Positions 34,907 to 48,335 of a stretch of 64,000 nt of DNA are shown here, one piece after another. Numbering within the stretch: the stretch's first letter is position 1; each line of letters starts with the position of its first letter. Source of the stretch: Lineus longissimus (lineage: Eukaryota; Nemertea; Pilidiophora; Heteronemertea; Lineidae); the NCBI RefSeq assembly GCF_910592395.1, contig NC_088316.1, positions 992,001 to 1,056,000 on the forward strand. The letters are read 5' to 3'. The position numbers and the translations under genes are program-made. The notes under the pieces are model-generated. The model ran no database searches. It saw nothing but the letters and a program-made list of their open reading frames with translations, and was not told the DNA's origin.

Positions 34907-37900
34907 GCCTTATATGGGAATGTGTGAAGTTGTCTATTGATCACCGCTGGTCAGTGTACAAGCAAGCTTGTACTTTGTGGTTGACAGTTGAGAACGAATG
35001 CCCTTGAAGTGGCCAGTTTCTGGGATGTTATGAGTACTCCCTTCTTTAAGTCAGCTTGGATTTCATAACTTGACTACTACTTCTAGTCATTATATAAGGC
35101 TTCTTTGTGCCAAGTTATTAGGTGCCAAGGGTGTTACCTCTATGTTGACTTGCCCTTTGTGTTGTACATATTCATTATTTATTGTTCTGTATGCAGGGCA
35201 CAGATTTGTAATCAAGCATTTTCACAGTGAAGGAATTATCCACTAGTCACTTTGTAAGTTACTACAAAATTGGGTCTGGCCTGTACTTGGGATAGTTGGA
35301 TATAGATCCAAAGGGAAAAGCAGCGCCATTTTTAAGAAGAGAATGATTAGGGCTCAAGATAACCCCTGAAAATTGTCTTTTGGTATGAAACTTGACCCAG
35401 GAACCTCAAATTTGAAACTGTTACGTATGTGACTTCAAAATTCTCACTGGACTGCTGAGATTTGTCAAAAAATGGATTGACTCTCTGTCACGAGAGTCTA
35501 GCTCGGGACCTGTGTAATAATAGGTCACTTCCGCGTCCTTTAATTTGACTTGTTGTTCAGCTTTAGCAAGGTGATTGTTTTATTGAGGTTCTGGCATTGA
35601 GGACTTGGCAGTCATATTCATGTTCATGATTTTCTCATTTTTCGAGGTGCAGGGTTTATTTACGCTTACGCATGTGTTTCCATGATTAAAAAAAACGGAT
35701 TTCCCTATAGAAACTCCAACATGTGATGTAATAGTTGATCTTAGATTGATTTAGTCATTCTTCCTGTACATCCTAATACTCTTTAAATTCCTTGCTGGCC
35801 TCTTGCCATACTTGCTTGCCTCACCACCCTCTTTGTTTTGACTGTGTCAATGGGCAAGCAGGGGACAGGGGGAGGGGAGGGGCTCACTCTAGGTGTGCAC
35901 ATCTGCGGCAAAGGGTACTAATAATGGTCAACTGTCATCTGCTTTCAATGCCAACAATTAAAAACTCGTCATGTGTACTTCACAAGGTATTGCTCTGGCC
36001 AAAGTAACATTTACCTCTTTATTTTTGAACCAATTTTACAGAAGAAGTATTCAGGTAGCTGTGGAATCCCTTTCCCAGCACAAAATACAAACACTTATTG
36101 AAGTGCTTCACAGCTGTGCAAGTTGAGCTCAGCTGTTGTTCAACTTCCATCCTCCAGGTGGAAGCACTGGGGTATAAATTTCAATGTTTCATCTACTTGT
36201 CATGTACAAATGCATACTGACTATTTATTTGGTCAATAAATATTTGTAGCAAATAATTGTAAATAAACTGATACATGATATTTCTCAGAACAAATTCTTT
36301 GAGGTGTTTTATCTCTGATGAAGGTGACAGAAGTGATTGAGGATATGATTAGAAGCATTGTCCGAGATCAAATCTGGTGCATCAGGAGTGTGGTCGACTT
36401 TCCAAACCCAAACAGTTACTCATTGGAGGAGAAACCGAGGTTTTCTAGTTTTTGCCTTTGACGACAATTGTGGTCAGATAACCAGCTGGAAGAGGTTGGT
36501 TGTTCCTTGTGCCTCAGACACCCGACATGGTCGGACAACCCGCTGGCTGCGACTGGTTGTTCCATTGTCTCTCCTGCATCCATTAAAGTTAAATACTGTC
36601 CTTAACGATGAAAATTCCAACAAAAAAAATATTCCCACGGTCTGAGCAAAACGGGCTGCAAGGGTTAATAAACAACCTTGTACCCAGGATCAAAAAATGA
36701 AAATTGCAGGAGCAATGTATTAGGAAATTTTTAACTTTTTCCTAGGAACAAGGTTTCCATTAACCCTCTCAACCCGTTCGGCTTGGACCGTGGGAATATT
36801 TTTTTTTTGCAAAATTTTAGCCTTATGAATAGGATATACCTTTTTTCCTCAAAATTAACCCCCTCCGAGTGGAATCGTTGCCTATCAATTGTACTTTGTT
36901 CCATATTCAATGTCCTGGTTCTAGTCTCCAGTGTCCAATGGTAACTTGTTACATCAAGGCCCTTGATGGTTTTAGGTTGTGCCTCAGACCCAACGTGTTT
37001 AGATAACCAGCTGGTGGAGGGTGGTTGTTCCATCGCCTTTCTGGTCGTCTCGACTGCCTTATGGTAACTTACCATGAAGAGAATGTTGCTATTTTAAGGT
37101 AGAGCTTCAGACAACAAACATTATCAGATAACCATTGGTGACTAGAGGAGAGACATTGGAACAACCAGCCTCTGCCAGCTGGTTAACTGATCAGGTTGGT
37201 CCTCCTGACTCCAAAAGAAATCTAATAAGAAAACTTGTTTATTTCAGTGGGATTTAATTGAACATAGCATACAAAATACAATTACCAAACACAAATCAAC
37301 CATATGGGATGTGTTATGACATTTCTAAACTTTCTACAGGGTGTTCTTTGCTGCGAGGAAATGCCGGTTGGTCACCTCCAGATGTTCATGCTGCAGGTGC
37401 AAAGGGCACCCCACCCCTCTCTCCAGAGAACACCCAGGTCCTAGATACCCCATCCAGTCCATTTTAGTCTTGACTGCCTGACAGGAGTTACAGCTTTCAC
37501 CTTTTTACTGTCTGAGTCAGTCTGCCCACACTACAAAGCAAGCAGCCACATTGTGGTTCCTCGTTCATTATCGGGCATCGACTGTACATATTCTTTGCTC
37601 TGAACTACAACAGCTTCCAAGCGGACCTAACAACACATGTCATGCATGACAGGAACGTTACCGAGAGGCACAATGCTTTCAACACCTTGATTTGATGGTT
37701 GAGAATAACATATATATGAACGTATTGTTCAAAACAATACTATACACATCTACAAAGCAAGAAACAAACTTGCCCCTGTTTGCATATCTGAGCTCATCCC
37801 CTCGTTTGACCTCGGGCGATCCCTGAGGTCTGAAGACAACTGTCTCCTGGGGCAATGTTGGGATCCCCAGGTATCGCCTGGAGACGTACGATGGCAGGAG

Positions 37901-38275
37901 CGGTCAGAGTTTATAACAACTCGGTCTTGATGACTGTTGTTATCATGCAAGGGCTAAAATCCCATCTGAATTGATACCGAACTGTAGGTAATAGTTGCCT
38001 TGTCAAACATTGCCAGGGTGGAGTTGAAATGGGACCAAAAAATGAGGCACCTTGACAACGTTTCTGTCAAAATCACAGTTCCACCCAAGCAGTGTTCTAA
38101 GTAAGACAGCCAATACTGACAATGAGGTATCAATGTGCTTTTGACTGTTTCCAGTGTGCTTTTTATAAGCTCTCCATGACATAAATTCACAGTTAGGAAT
38201 TCGGTCTGAATCTGCACTCAAACTTGTTACTTGTCATATAAACAAATCCTTAAGCTAATAACAGAGTTTGTGAAC
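34907..38275. other. Intergenic region between the convergent YIPF6 and YIPF5
   Basis: No gene is supported. It contains an inverted and repeated cluster at 36476-37186 and several AATAAA-type signals (for example near 36235). Confidence 0.5.
36476..37186. repeat. Cluster of 'AGATAACCAGCTGG..GGTTGTTCC' repeats in both orientations
   Basis: Agataaccagctgg followed by tggttgttcc occurs at 36476-36506 and 37003-37033, and its inverse (ggaacaaccagcctctgcca) at 37158-37186. Between them, aaatattcccacggtc near 36627 pairs with gaccgtgggaatattt near 36786. Together they form a large imperfect foldback. Confidence 0.6.
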
Positions 38276-38281
38276 TTTATT
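38276..38281 (-). terminator. Poly(A) signal of YIPF5
   Basis: AATAAA on the minus strand, about 180 bases after the stop codon. Confidence 0.55.
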
Positions 38282-38459
38282 ATGGCATATATGAACACTT
38301 TTGAAAATAACTGCAATGTCATTGGGGTCTTGAATTTTCTAAATCTTTTTACTTGCAACTACCGAAAGAACATACAAGTTGTTTCTGAGCTCACAAAATC
38401 TATCCTTTCATATAGGGAATGTCATCAGAAGTCCAAGTCCATTTTGCGATTGATTCTTC

Positions 38460-39744
38460 TTAGAAGACTGTCAGAAGTGCAAATACACCGTAAACTAGGG
38501 CACATGGGTAAGCGACCAGTGGCTGCTGGTGATCCATGGCGAGTGATGTCACGAAGAGTTTGGACGCCGAGAGACTGCACCATCCGACTGTCAGAGCTGT
38601 CAACACTATCCCTATCATGCCCCTGGAAAGGAAATAACACTCTTTAAATCTTAAACATGTTAAAGGCAGACTGTAAGCAGGGGCCAAGTGTGTCAGAGTT
38701 GTACAAAGTGGCCGACAGGAGTCCACTATGAGCTAAGGCCATCACTATGTGTGCACAATGGTTAACTTTTAAGGGGGATCTAATAGTCTTGATCTCTTTA
38801 AAAACATTTGGCATGGCCCCCTTTCAGCAAGAGGATCTGAGGGGGCAGGTGGTTACCCAATATTTCAGAAACTACACTTTGCAGAATGACTGACGAATTT
38901 CGTCCACAGAAAATGTAAAGGTCAGCAGTTTTGAGAACTGATGAGAGATGGAGTCTGTGCAGTTTGATCATCATTATTACCTAAATTAAATTTCATACAA
39001 ACAGGTTTGTTTACTGATAGACAAGCAAGTTCCAGCAAAGAGTTATTTTATACTTACTTTAAAGATAGCAAGATGGCCACGACCGAGAGCATGACCATCG
39101 GGAGAAGGCAGTAACCCAGCACGCTCACCACACCGCTCGCGTTGACCCCCGTCAGGCTCATCATGTTGAGGAGGCAGTACATAGCCAGGCAGCCGACCAA
39201 ACCCAGGCCATAGATGTAGCCAAACTGCACCTTCCCGGACTGAAAATAAACATTCAAATCATTAATACATGGCTATGTTACAGTGCGGTGCGTGTTTTTT
39301 GGTGCTAGCCTATCCCTACTTTGGGTTGGTTCCAACAAGGCCAGTTCACGATGCCAGTGTTCTGTTTCTTTAGCATTGGTTAGGCCTACACTGAGGATAA
39401 TCTTGTGTCAGGCAACACCATGATATTTTGGCAAATGTGATCTGGTTACCTTTCTGAGTTCAGTTCAGTACCCTTTGCCAGAATGAGAGGGATGTTGAGA
39501 TCAGTGGCTTATCACGGATACTTGTAGGCATACGGATATTCGCCCTCTTTCTACAGAGTTTTATCCATATACGTAAGGATCTGTGATAAGTCGCTGTTCT
39601 CCACCTCTCGAGCATGAGAAACCCTTTACTTACGAGGAGAAGAGTGCCACCAAATGCGAGGCAGAACACGAGGGGTCCGGCAAGATCAGTATCATTGAGG
39701 ATGCTGGTGTCAGGCTCTTTGAGGGGGTTCAACACCGCTAGGGT
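38460..39744 (-). CDS. YIPF5: YIPF5 (Yip1A), C-terminal three exons; 5' exons not found
   Basis: YIPF5 is the Yip1 orthologue cycling at ER exit sites and cis-Golgi, partnered with YIF1 and needed for COPII transport. Exons on the minus strand: 39744-39634, 39239-39058 and 38622-38460; junctions are GT..AG and in phase, giving 151 residues. That is the same length as the human protein from the matching threonine to the end. [20 protein letters not shown] leads into [18 protein letters not shown] (Yip motif DLxGP), then [55 protein letters not shown], and [19 protein letters not shown]. About 100 N-terminal residues (Gln/Tyr-rich and ending in the ELGINFxHIWQK region) are missing. I searched upstream by eye without finding them, so a long intron or a position beyond the window is likely. 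YIPF7 is the alternative, but it is a vertebrate duplicate. Confidence 0.93.
39485..39609. mobile_element. Foldback MITE, family D, copy 1 (in a YIPF5 intron)
   Basis: The ends gagagggatgttgagatcag / ctgttctccacctctc are roughly complementary, and the inner arms are gtggcttatcacggat / atctgtgataagtcgc. The same family as 54755-54892: both contain accepting blocks gttttatccatata and tacgtaaggatctgtgataa (in opposite orientation). It lies between the YIPF5 exons at 39634 and 39239. Confidence 0.7.
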
Positions 39745-39829
39745 CTGCAAGTAGAGAAATATAAACAGAGGTGAACAATTAACGTTGGGTACTTTAGATG
39801 ATATGTGGTCCGGCAAAAACTGTTTTGTT

Positions 39830-39868
39830 CTAAGCTGCGATGGGTTCTTTAAGGGTGTCAGCAAGGGT
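39830..39868 (-). pseudogene. Decayed copy of the start of the YIPF5 exon, with its own acceptor and an in-frame stop
   Basis: On the minus strand ttctattttcag is followed by codons [12 protein letters not shown] and TAG. The true exon, 124 bases downstream, begins [13 protein letters not shown] after ctacttgcag. The nucleotides also match (acccttgctgacacccttaa against accctagcggtgttgaaccc). If this acceptor is used in the phase of the real exon, translation stops after 12 codons. Confidence 0.65.
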
Positions 39869-42800
39869 CTGAAAATAGAAAGGAATGCATCTATTCATAG
39901 CAATATTCATATATTTCATAGTCCTTGAGGCAGGTGCTCATGGGAATCAAACTTTCAACTTTTAATATACAACCCTATTAGACATGACTGTTAGATTTTA
40001 GTGTAATTTTTGATGAAATAACATGTTGATCAAAATTACCTGCTACCAGGTTGTCCCTAAAAAAACTTTTTATATATTTTTGATTAGTTTTTACACGTCC
40101 AATCTCTCAAAGTAGCAAACATTTTTGTGAAACTTTTTGAGAATGATAGCATTTGACACCTAAAATCATTTTTTCTCATAAAACTTTCATCATGTTCATA
40201 TTTTTGATATTTTGATAGCTTCCATGCACAAATGTAATTACAAAATTCTGAGTTTTTGTCATTTACTATTTTTATCTGTCAGGAAAATTCATTCATTTCT
40301 CCGATGATGCGTTTTTGAAGTTGAGCAATTAAAAATCTGTCTTGAATGGAAAAACGCATGCATGCTACGAATAGTCATTTCTCTTGGTAAAAAGTTCATC
40401 TCAGCGTGTTTTCCAGCAGATTATTCTCTAATGATCTTTTCCATTCGAGATGTTCATGTCCATGCAACTTCACGATCGTCACAAGTTTTGTTTGATGACT
40501 TTTGTGTCTGAACTGACATGACTGAGGCTGTCTTAACCCCCGTGTATCACCCAGGGTGATTGTGAGGAGGCGTTTTGTGTCCATCCCACACACCCCTTAA
40601 TCGGCACGGTTAAGGTGAAACGAAAGTGACTCTATTTTGCTAGTCTAAGAAACACCGGAACTCATCCAAAACCCACAAAATGGTAAAGTATTACCTGGAG
40701 GACATTGTCTCCTCTAGTCTGCATGGCCTACTAACAATATCTTATCCCATGTTTTGTGTTTGATACTGTTCTGAGTTCCAAAGATTGGCAAAATGGAGTC
40801 ACCATAGTTTTATCTTAACATGTTTTTCGGTAATTCTACAAAAATAGGCCAAGTCGGCTTTCTGATGTCTTCTGACACATCTTATGTTAAAAATGGCCTA
40901 AATCACATCTCTGAGAACCTAGTCTTCAAAGATTTCCTTGTGGTGGGGTTCCAGAACACAGCAAAAGCTACCCCTCTGGACCATCTCCTAGATCCACTCC
41001 CTGCACCCAGTACCTTCGTAGCTCTCCAAAACTGTCACCATGGGGTTCAAGATGAACTGAGGTGGTGAATCATTCTTATCAAGTTCAAACGATGACAATT
41101 TAACGGCAGAAACTATACGGCTGCCGGAGAAAATAAACCGGAGATTGAGTTTTCTCATTGCGACGCAACGAGGAAATAAATCACGGCAAGCTTTCTGCTG
41201 CTGTGATCCCATCCTTTTATGTCGCCCAGCCAGTATTTCCCCTCTCCCATCCAAGAGAATGAGCGCATTAAAATCAATGACACCTCTTATTGGAGTCAAT
41301 TTATCAAACTAAATTGAATTTTATTCGCCTTTGTCGGGTGTGACTTTCACTTTATTGACTGCAGATTGCAAAGAAAGCCAGTTTATTATTTTCTTGCATT
41401 AGCACTTTAGACGTTCTATTTGTGAATTGAATCAGGAAATTTTCAACGGTGCACTTCGTAAATGCACAGTAAATGTTTTTAATTATAATGAACTTTGCAC
41501 ATCAAGTATTGAGTTTTTTTAACATTGGGACTGTGATGTTCGCCTTTTAAGAAATTTCATCACGATACTTTCAGCTTTAGAAGCTTCATGCAATACCCAA
41601 CCTGGAGAATCAATTCCCCACATTGCCGAGCATCGGCAGTGAAAGCAATTTCTCTGAAAGGCACAGAAAATGTTTTTCGTGTCACCATGTATCTGAGACC
41701 GACTCGTAACCAACTGAACGTGATGGCACAAAGCCAACTACGATTTGTTTTCATATTCGTGGGAAATGAAACATGGCCGATCGCCAAGTTGCTATCACCT
41801 GCCGACCCGGCCGGTGATACACTCTCGTTATTTTCTCATTTCTCGCTCCGTGATTTGATAAATTCATGCCGCGTTGTTTTCGCGATGGTTTTTGTGCATC
41901 GCATGACGATGAATTCTCTCTGTAATTTTGAGACGTCATTCGATCTCTCTGTGATAGTGAGGGGAGGTTTATATAAATTGACAAAAACAGCTTTATTGAG
42001 TCATTCTGATCTCTCCAATCAACATTCTGTTAGGGTATTCTTGATTTACTTGGCGATGTGGTTGGCCCTGACTCAAAGAGGGAGCAGATTCTTAGGAAGG
42101 TAGATACTGATTCCAGGGGGTGAATTCAGGGCCCAGAAATTGCGTGTCACCCTCCTCACCGACAAAAGGAACACTATCCTTTATTGTAATCACGGCCGTC
42201 ATTATCTGGCAACGTGATCATGTGATCGATTCATCTCGCGGATAATATGACAAAGACGCTGTCATCAAGATAAGATTGATCGCCAATCAATGATTATTAT
42301 TTCAGTGCGGCTAAGATAACATAGTGGTCAACGAGGGGCCAGGCGAAAATTGTCGGGAAACTGAGTTACCGGAAGCTGGAATTATAACTTGTTGATCAAA
42401 AGTTTGTTCGCGAAGTGTTTGAATAACAATAGGCTATTGTCCATTCCATTAGTGATTAGCGCCACACGAAAAAAAAGACAGAGAAAAAAAAGTCAAATAA
42501 AAAATCTGCAATGTTTCACCTCAACACCTCTTTGAGAAATTTCAGTCTCCCACTGAGAAATATTTCATTTGGTGGTGATCTTCCAGAATTTCCGAGACAA
42601 ATTACACCTGGCAGTGTTTTTCCCCCAAGAATTTAAAGAGTGAGGGGTTGCGTTTGGACGTTGAAAAGTTCAAACCCACAACACTGTGCACTCTCCACGA
42701 TACTTGACAATACTATTATTGTCATGCTATCTCTTGAGTTACCAATCTTTCAGTAACGTGGCGACTTGGTAGGTAACCTTACCACTCCTAGCGTGTCCGT

Positions 42801-43267
42801 CAAAAGGATCTGGCTATTTCAGCGGAAACCCCCGATGTTTGCATTCTGACAATTGTCGATATTTGTTTATATGTTAGTAGAGGTAGCGTGCTGTGTCGAT
42901 TAGCGTAAAATGGCTATTTATCTTATGAATGTCACGAGTTTGACTAATATCATATAACTGACACACTGTAACAGTGGAAAGGGGATAGTGTTTTGACAAT
43001 ATCAAAGCAGCTAGGATCTTGTGACAAAGTTGCATGTGGTCGTTTGAATGTGTTGTATGAAACATTATGCACACCACACCACATGGCCAAAACTGAACTG
43101 AAAACAACAGGGATTTGAGAATCCGGTGATTCTAGTATTTTCAAGCACCTGTGATCTACTCCTGGAGAAGGTGGAAAAACATGGCGGCCTGAGTTGGCAG
43201 TCATGGAACGAAGTAGATATGGGGCTGTGCAGGGGTCGGGAGTATTTCTGTATCTTGTACTCTGTAT

Positions 43268-43345
43268 ACAGTAGAACCTGTCTTAGCAGACACCTCTCCA
43301 ATAAGGACACCCTCTAATACGGATACTGGTTTTGGTCCAAAATTC
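43268..43345 (+). repeat. Dispersed repeat, 'AACCTCTCTATTA' family, left-end fragment
   Basis: acagtagaacctgtcttagc followed by cacctctccaataaggacac and ggttttggtccaaaattctg matches the left half of 14753-14943. Confidence 0.6.
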
Positions 43346-45603
43346 TGAAAATGATGTTTAATCACGAACTGCGAAATAACAGCGTTAAAGTAAATATCTC
43401 CTACAATCATGACAATTATTTGAAAATGTATCTATAGCCTATTGTCAGATCTGTCTTTGATGAACTTCCTATTACCTTAAAGAACGACATCTCAAAGCAC
43501 AATATCCACTTTACAACCGATAACATGATTGAATTGTGCAGAACACAAAGCCTGGTTGGTTTTGAGGTGCTTGGTGATAAAATGAGACTAGACAGGGCCT
43601 TTTGTCGTGGTTCTGTTAACCAAATTGGCATTGTTAAGGCAGAAGTATAAGGTTCTCGTCCTGCTTCTTTGATGAAGATATTCTAGTATGAAACATTGGA
43701 TTATTTACTTTTTATTAGAAGTTGAAAATGTCGACAAGCGCATTTGACAATATTTTAATTTTCTAATTGACAGAAATTTGACAGGGACAAAAAATTGGCT
43801 TGGCACTTGACACAAAATGTGTGGTAACCGTTGAGTCAAGAGAGGGAGCGGTATAAGTGGGTTTGGTTTCTAAATCCTTCACTTCCGAGACCATAAAGTA
43901 AGATCTTATAATAGAAAAGGCTTTTTTGCCGGCCGACACAGCCAGTAGAAACTAACAAGGGACATTATCATATCTTTTACTCACAAAAGAACAGGAAAAC
44001 AGAAACTCTGTAGCCTCCTGATCATTCAAACAGAACCCAGTATCAACGCTGTACGACTTTGGAGGCAAAGCAAACTTTGTCATACAAGGCTTAAGAAAAT
44101 TACAGAGAGATTTTTTCTCGATAATGTCTTTGTTTGTCTGTGTTTGATGTTCCATATAAAAGTCATCAAACCCTAAGGGATGCAATTGTCACGGGGAGGG
44201 GGTCCTTTTTGTGCTCACATTTTGAAAACCTGGCAGTGGGCGTATGTACCTAACAATTTCAATGAATGAACATTATAGTTTTTTTCCAAAGGATTAGAAT
44301 AGCGACATAGATTTTCATTTGCATCAAAGATTTTCATGCAAAAAATAGATATTGAAGATTTTTTACGAAGCATTTTCTATCATGTCTGATAGGAAATTAA
44401 GAATTTATAATTTAGTTTTTTTTCACAAAGGTGCAACATTTCAGAATATTTTGACAGGGACGCTGTTTTAACCTTCATACTTTCAGATAGGCCCATAACA
44501 GAAAGATTGAGATTCACCTGGTTCCTTTTCCTTTCTTATTTATTTTGACAAATTATGGAATTTCTATCAGTTTTTCTGAGCCAAAAATATTTTCCAATCT
44601 ATACTATCAGGGAAATTCATGAAAATCTTACGCTGGCTTAAATTTAGCGGTCTCAGAATCTTAATTTTGACACACGTCTACCGAACCATCACCCCAATCA
44701 ATCAAGCTGCAACAATATCAATCTCTCCATAAGAAGCAACTCACACATTAATTCATACGTATCATATAGCTCATCATCACTTAAGAAGAATGATGACAAT
44801 GAACTCAACTGACAGATGTCAGCCAGTGATAGCATATTCAGTAGCTTCATCAGAGACAAAAATGACCTCATAGAATTCTAGTTCAGTGTCATATTTTTCC
44901 GGTACTCCTCAAGAAACTCCGCAAAAGCTGGCTAAATATTGGTATCTATGGTCATCACTCATAGAAGAATGATTTCATCATCCAACCCTACTTTCTATTG
45001 TCCGTGTTGTCAGGCTCTTTTGGGTTAAAACATCGATAACTGTTTAGCTATACCAGACACAATTTTCAAAGACTCCAGTCAAACAGATTTCTTAACAGAT
45101 TTCGTAAAGTAAATGGAATTCACTTTATGAAACTTGCCGAGCATTTGTGTTCCAAGGGGAGATACATGTAGGTCAAGTGGCCTTGTCTTCAGCTGTGGCG
45201 TAGTCCGAAGGGTTAAGAAAGCAGACATGCCCAAAGTGAGTCATTCGGACTTCCCGTAGAGATTTACGAGCGGACGTGATCTCCATCAAACAGACGGACA
45301 TTTGGCAATAATTACACAAGTCCGGACATAATGATCACGATACGGCAAAATTGAGATAGATGACGCAGATAATTCACGGATTAATAGCTCAATTTCATGG
45401 CGAGATGAAAATAAGAATCTGGCGAATGGTCGACATGAGCTGTTGTTTCAGTTAATCATCAATTTTGTGATGAATTTTGTGATCAGAATGTGCAATTGTG
45501 ACTGACTTTGTTACAAGTTGTACTGATTAGGTAGCAGAGTTGGTAGATATATCATGTCATTTCTCCAACATTGTCCAAGCATTCTGTATTTCCTTAATAT
45601 CAA

Positions 45604-45660
45604 TATGTTTCCTTGAGGGGCCTCATAGCCTAGTAGTTAACACTTCTGACTACCACACAA
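45604..45660 (+). repeat. Possible SINE head fragment
   Basis: gcctcatagcctagtagtta followed by acacttctgactaccacac resembles the A-box part of a tRNA-derived SINE. No convincing B box follows, so it is a fragment at best. Confidence 0.3.
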
Positions 45661-48129
45661 CATGAATGTCCTCTTGTCTTCTCAAATAAGTTGTTCTGTA
45701 ATACATTGCGTACATATGAACGCTGTAGCTCTCTGGTAGCATACCTGGGGACGGAAATGCAGCTGAGGTTTGTGACGTAACTGCGTCACCGCGTGCTAGC
45801 CAACCTTGGTTTTTCCCAAGTTGCTCCACAGGGCCTACATCATCTCCAAGTTCCCTTGACCAGCACACATAACAACATAATGCCTTCACGCCTGTTACAG
45901 CACATAAAACCCAAGTGGCATTTATCGCCATGTTTCTTTTACTGACCAGCACAGATGATTGGCGGCCGCCCGTTATCTACTATCAAGTCAGTTATCCAAT
46001 TAACTCTTTGACATGACAATTTCATCTTCCTCCCTGATTCAGTGTTATCGCATCCCTCTTGGGTTTCCGGCCTCCTTTATCGCAGCTCCCCTAGCGTATT
46101 ATTGCATGTTTTCATTCGGTTATCAACTAGACGGCCGGCCAATTATTGCAGTGATTGCCAACGGTACTGAGTCATTGCCGAGAGCTGTTGCGACGTAAAT
46201 CTGTGTCAGTTCCTGCCGTGTGCCAATTCCCTTCGCAATCGATGTCAGGGGTGAAGGTACTCCTCTGCAGGTTGACAACATACCATCGCTGGTCATAACT
46301 TTCAAGACGTAAGAAGCAGTTCTAGGCTTAAAGGCCTACACAGTTCTCTTATCTCTAATTTCATTCGAAAAAACTGGAGGATCTATTTGTTGCATCACTA
46401 CGCCATTGTGATCAGGCTCAACAGTATGCGCAAGTGTACAGGAGTTGTTAGGCAAATAGTGCAGTCTAACCAACCTCAGCAATAATCTCCTCCAGGTACT
46501 AGATATTGCAAAAGAAAATCTTAAAGTGACCATCAAACTTCTTCTTCTTCTGCGTTTGAAGTCTTTGAGATGAAGGCTAGACCGTCTGTCTGTTTTCAGT
46601 AACAAAGTCAGCTGTCCTGGAGAGCCCCAGAGCTTTGTGGTCAGGGATGGTGTCCTTTGGGACCATTAAACAAGAGAGAGCAGGCAAGAAGGTTCCTCTT
46701 CGTAGGCAGTTTGCCACATACTCCATAAAACATCCCCTTATCATTTGGGACCCTGCTTCGGGGCTCAGTGTCCAATGATACCTTTCTCAAACAATAACAT
46801 CTCCCAAATGATTACAGCACATCTCTTTTTGCCAACAGAAATAGTGACAGATTTGCCAAGCTAAAACTTAGATATGCATGACAGTCTCATAGCGCCGATA
46901 AAAACTGAGACAATGTGTATCTTTATGTTCGATATCGTGTTAAGTTTGATCAGGCGTATTGCATTAATGATGAAAAAGTGGTGAAAAACATTGCATTTCG
47001 CCAAGGAAGCTGGCATGAAAACATTGGTGTTTGGAAGATGGTGTAATGCGTTAGGTTGTCCCTTAGGTGTTTTTTTGCATGGTGTCTTGGATGAGCCTGG
47101 CAAGCAACGGTAAAAAGAGGCTGTAGAAAATGGAAAGGAAAGTTCTCCTTCTTTAGCGATCCCTCTTGACTTGGAGGAGTTATTCTTCACGCAGTACTTT
47201 ACCCAAGGCAGGATGAGCGTTTTTGCGTGCCACTGCATTTGCACTCCAATTGTAGTTATAGGTCAACTGACTCCCATTTGGGCCAGAGAACAGAATCAGA
47301 TTCTGTAGCAAGCTAATCTCGACTTCAATGGGGTCTTTTGTTTTGCCTGTCTTAGCATAGATACCAACAACAAGGTAACTTAGCTTCACCTCTCATTCAA
47401 AGGACGCAGCAAACAAAAATGAAGCAAGGAAACTTCCTCAATCCAATGCTTATAGAAACAACACAGTTTCCCACATTTGCCAGCGTGAAAACGAATTTCT
47501 AGACCGAGACTATACCCCCTCACCCATCCGATCCATAGGCAGGCAGGCAGGCAGGGAGCCTCAAATCAAGACCAATTCAACCCCAGTCTCACAATTCCAG
47601 ACCTCAGGCAGTGTCGTCTGCACGACTTGACCAAATATTTTGGGGCAGTTGAAGAAACACGGTTCAGAGAGCTTAATCTCTCGCTGCGCCTATTCAACTT
47701 GCACCATCGTCTCAAGGTCAAATGGAATGAAGGTTAAAGATCAGCCATAGCTGTCAGTTTTCCAGACAGTATTTGATTGGTTGCCAATACAGGTCAGAAG
47801 GGCTAATACAGTCGTGGATATCAGGAGTACTTTTATTGACTAGCAGAATGGCTTTGATCAGTTGAGCAGAATAGAGACACTGATGAAGACTATAAAATCT
47901 TACTTTTAAAAATTTGACGAGCATCTTGGTATTGATCCGTTGAGACACACTCACACTGTAGACCGCAAACTTTCATTTGAAAACAAAATTGTTTGGAAAA
48001 CCGAAAGAAAACTAATAATCATGAAAATTAAACTTAGCCACCAAAAAACACCAAGGAACGCCCTATCAAGAATGATTGATATTCCAGTGTCGTTTAAAGC
48101 AAACCAATAGTCGATGGATTTGACTGGTA

Positions 48130-48335
48130 AAAGTAATTGCTGGAACTCTTAAAGTAGTAAGAGCAATGTTCGAACTCTAAAGAAGTAAAAGTAAATGTTG
48201 GAACTCTAAAGAAGTAAAAGTAAATGCTGGAACTCTTAAAGTAGTAAGAGCAATGTTGGAACTCTAAAGAAGTAAAAGTAAATGTTGGAACTCTAAAATG
48301 GTAAAAGCAAGATTTGGAACTCTAAGGAAACTTTC
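48130..48335. repeat. 29-bp minisatellite, about 7 units
   Basis: Units of the form ggaactctaaagaagtaaaa plus gtaaatgtt, with variants (ttaaagtagtaagagcaatg). Two unit types partly alternate. Confidence 0.85.

Noticed and set aside
41588-42103. 171-codon plus-strand frame
   Set aside because: Hydrophobic patches but no recognisable domain, no similarity to any family I know, and a shadow frame on the other strand; not supported as a gene.
47535-47560. ggcaggcaggcaggcagg microsatellite
   Set aside because: Short simple repeat with no visible role.
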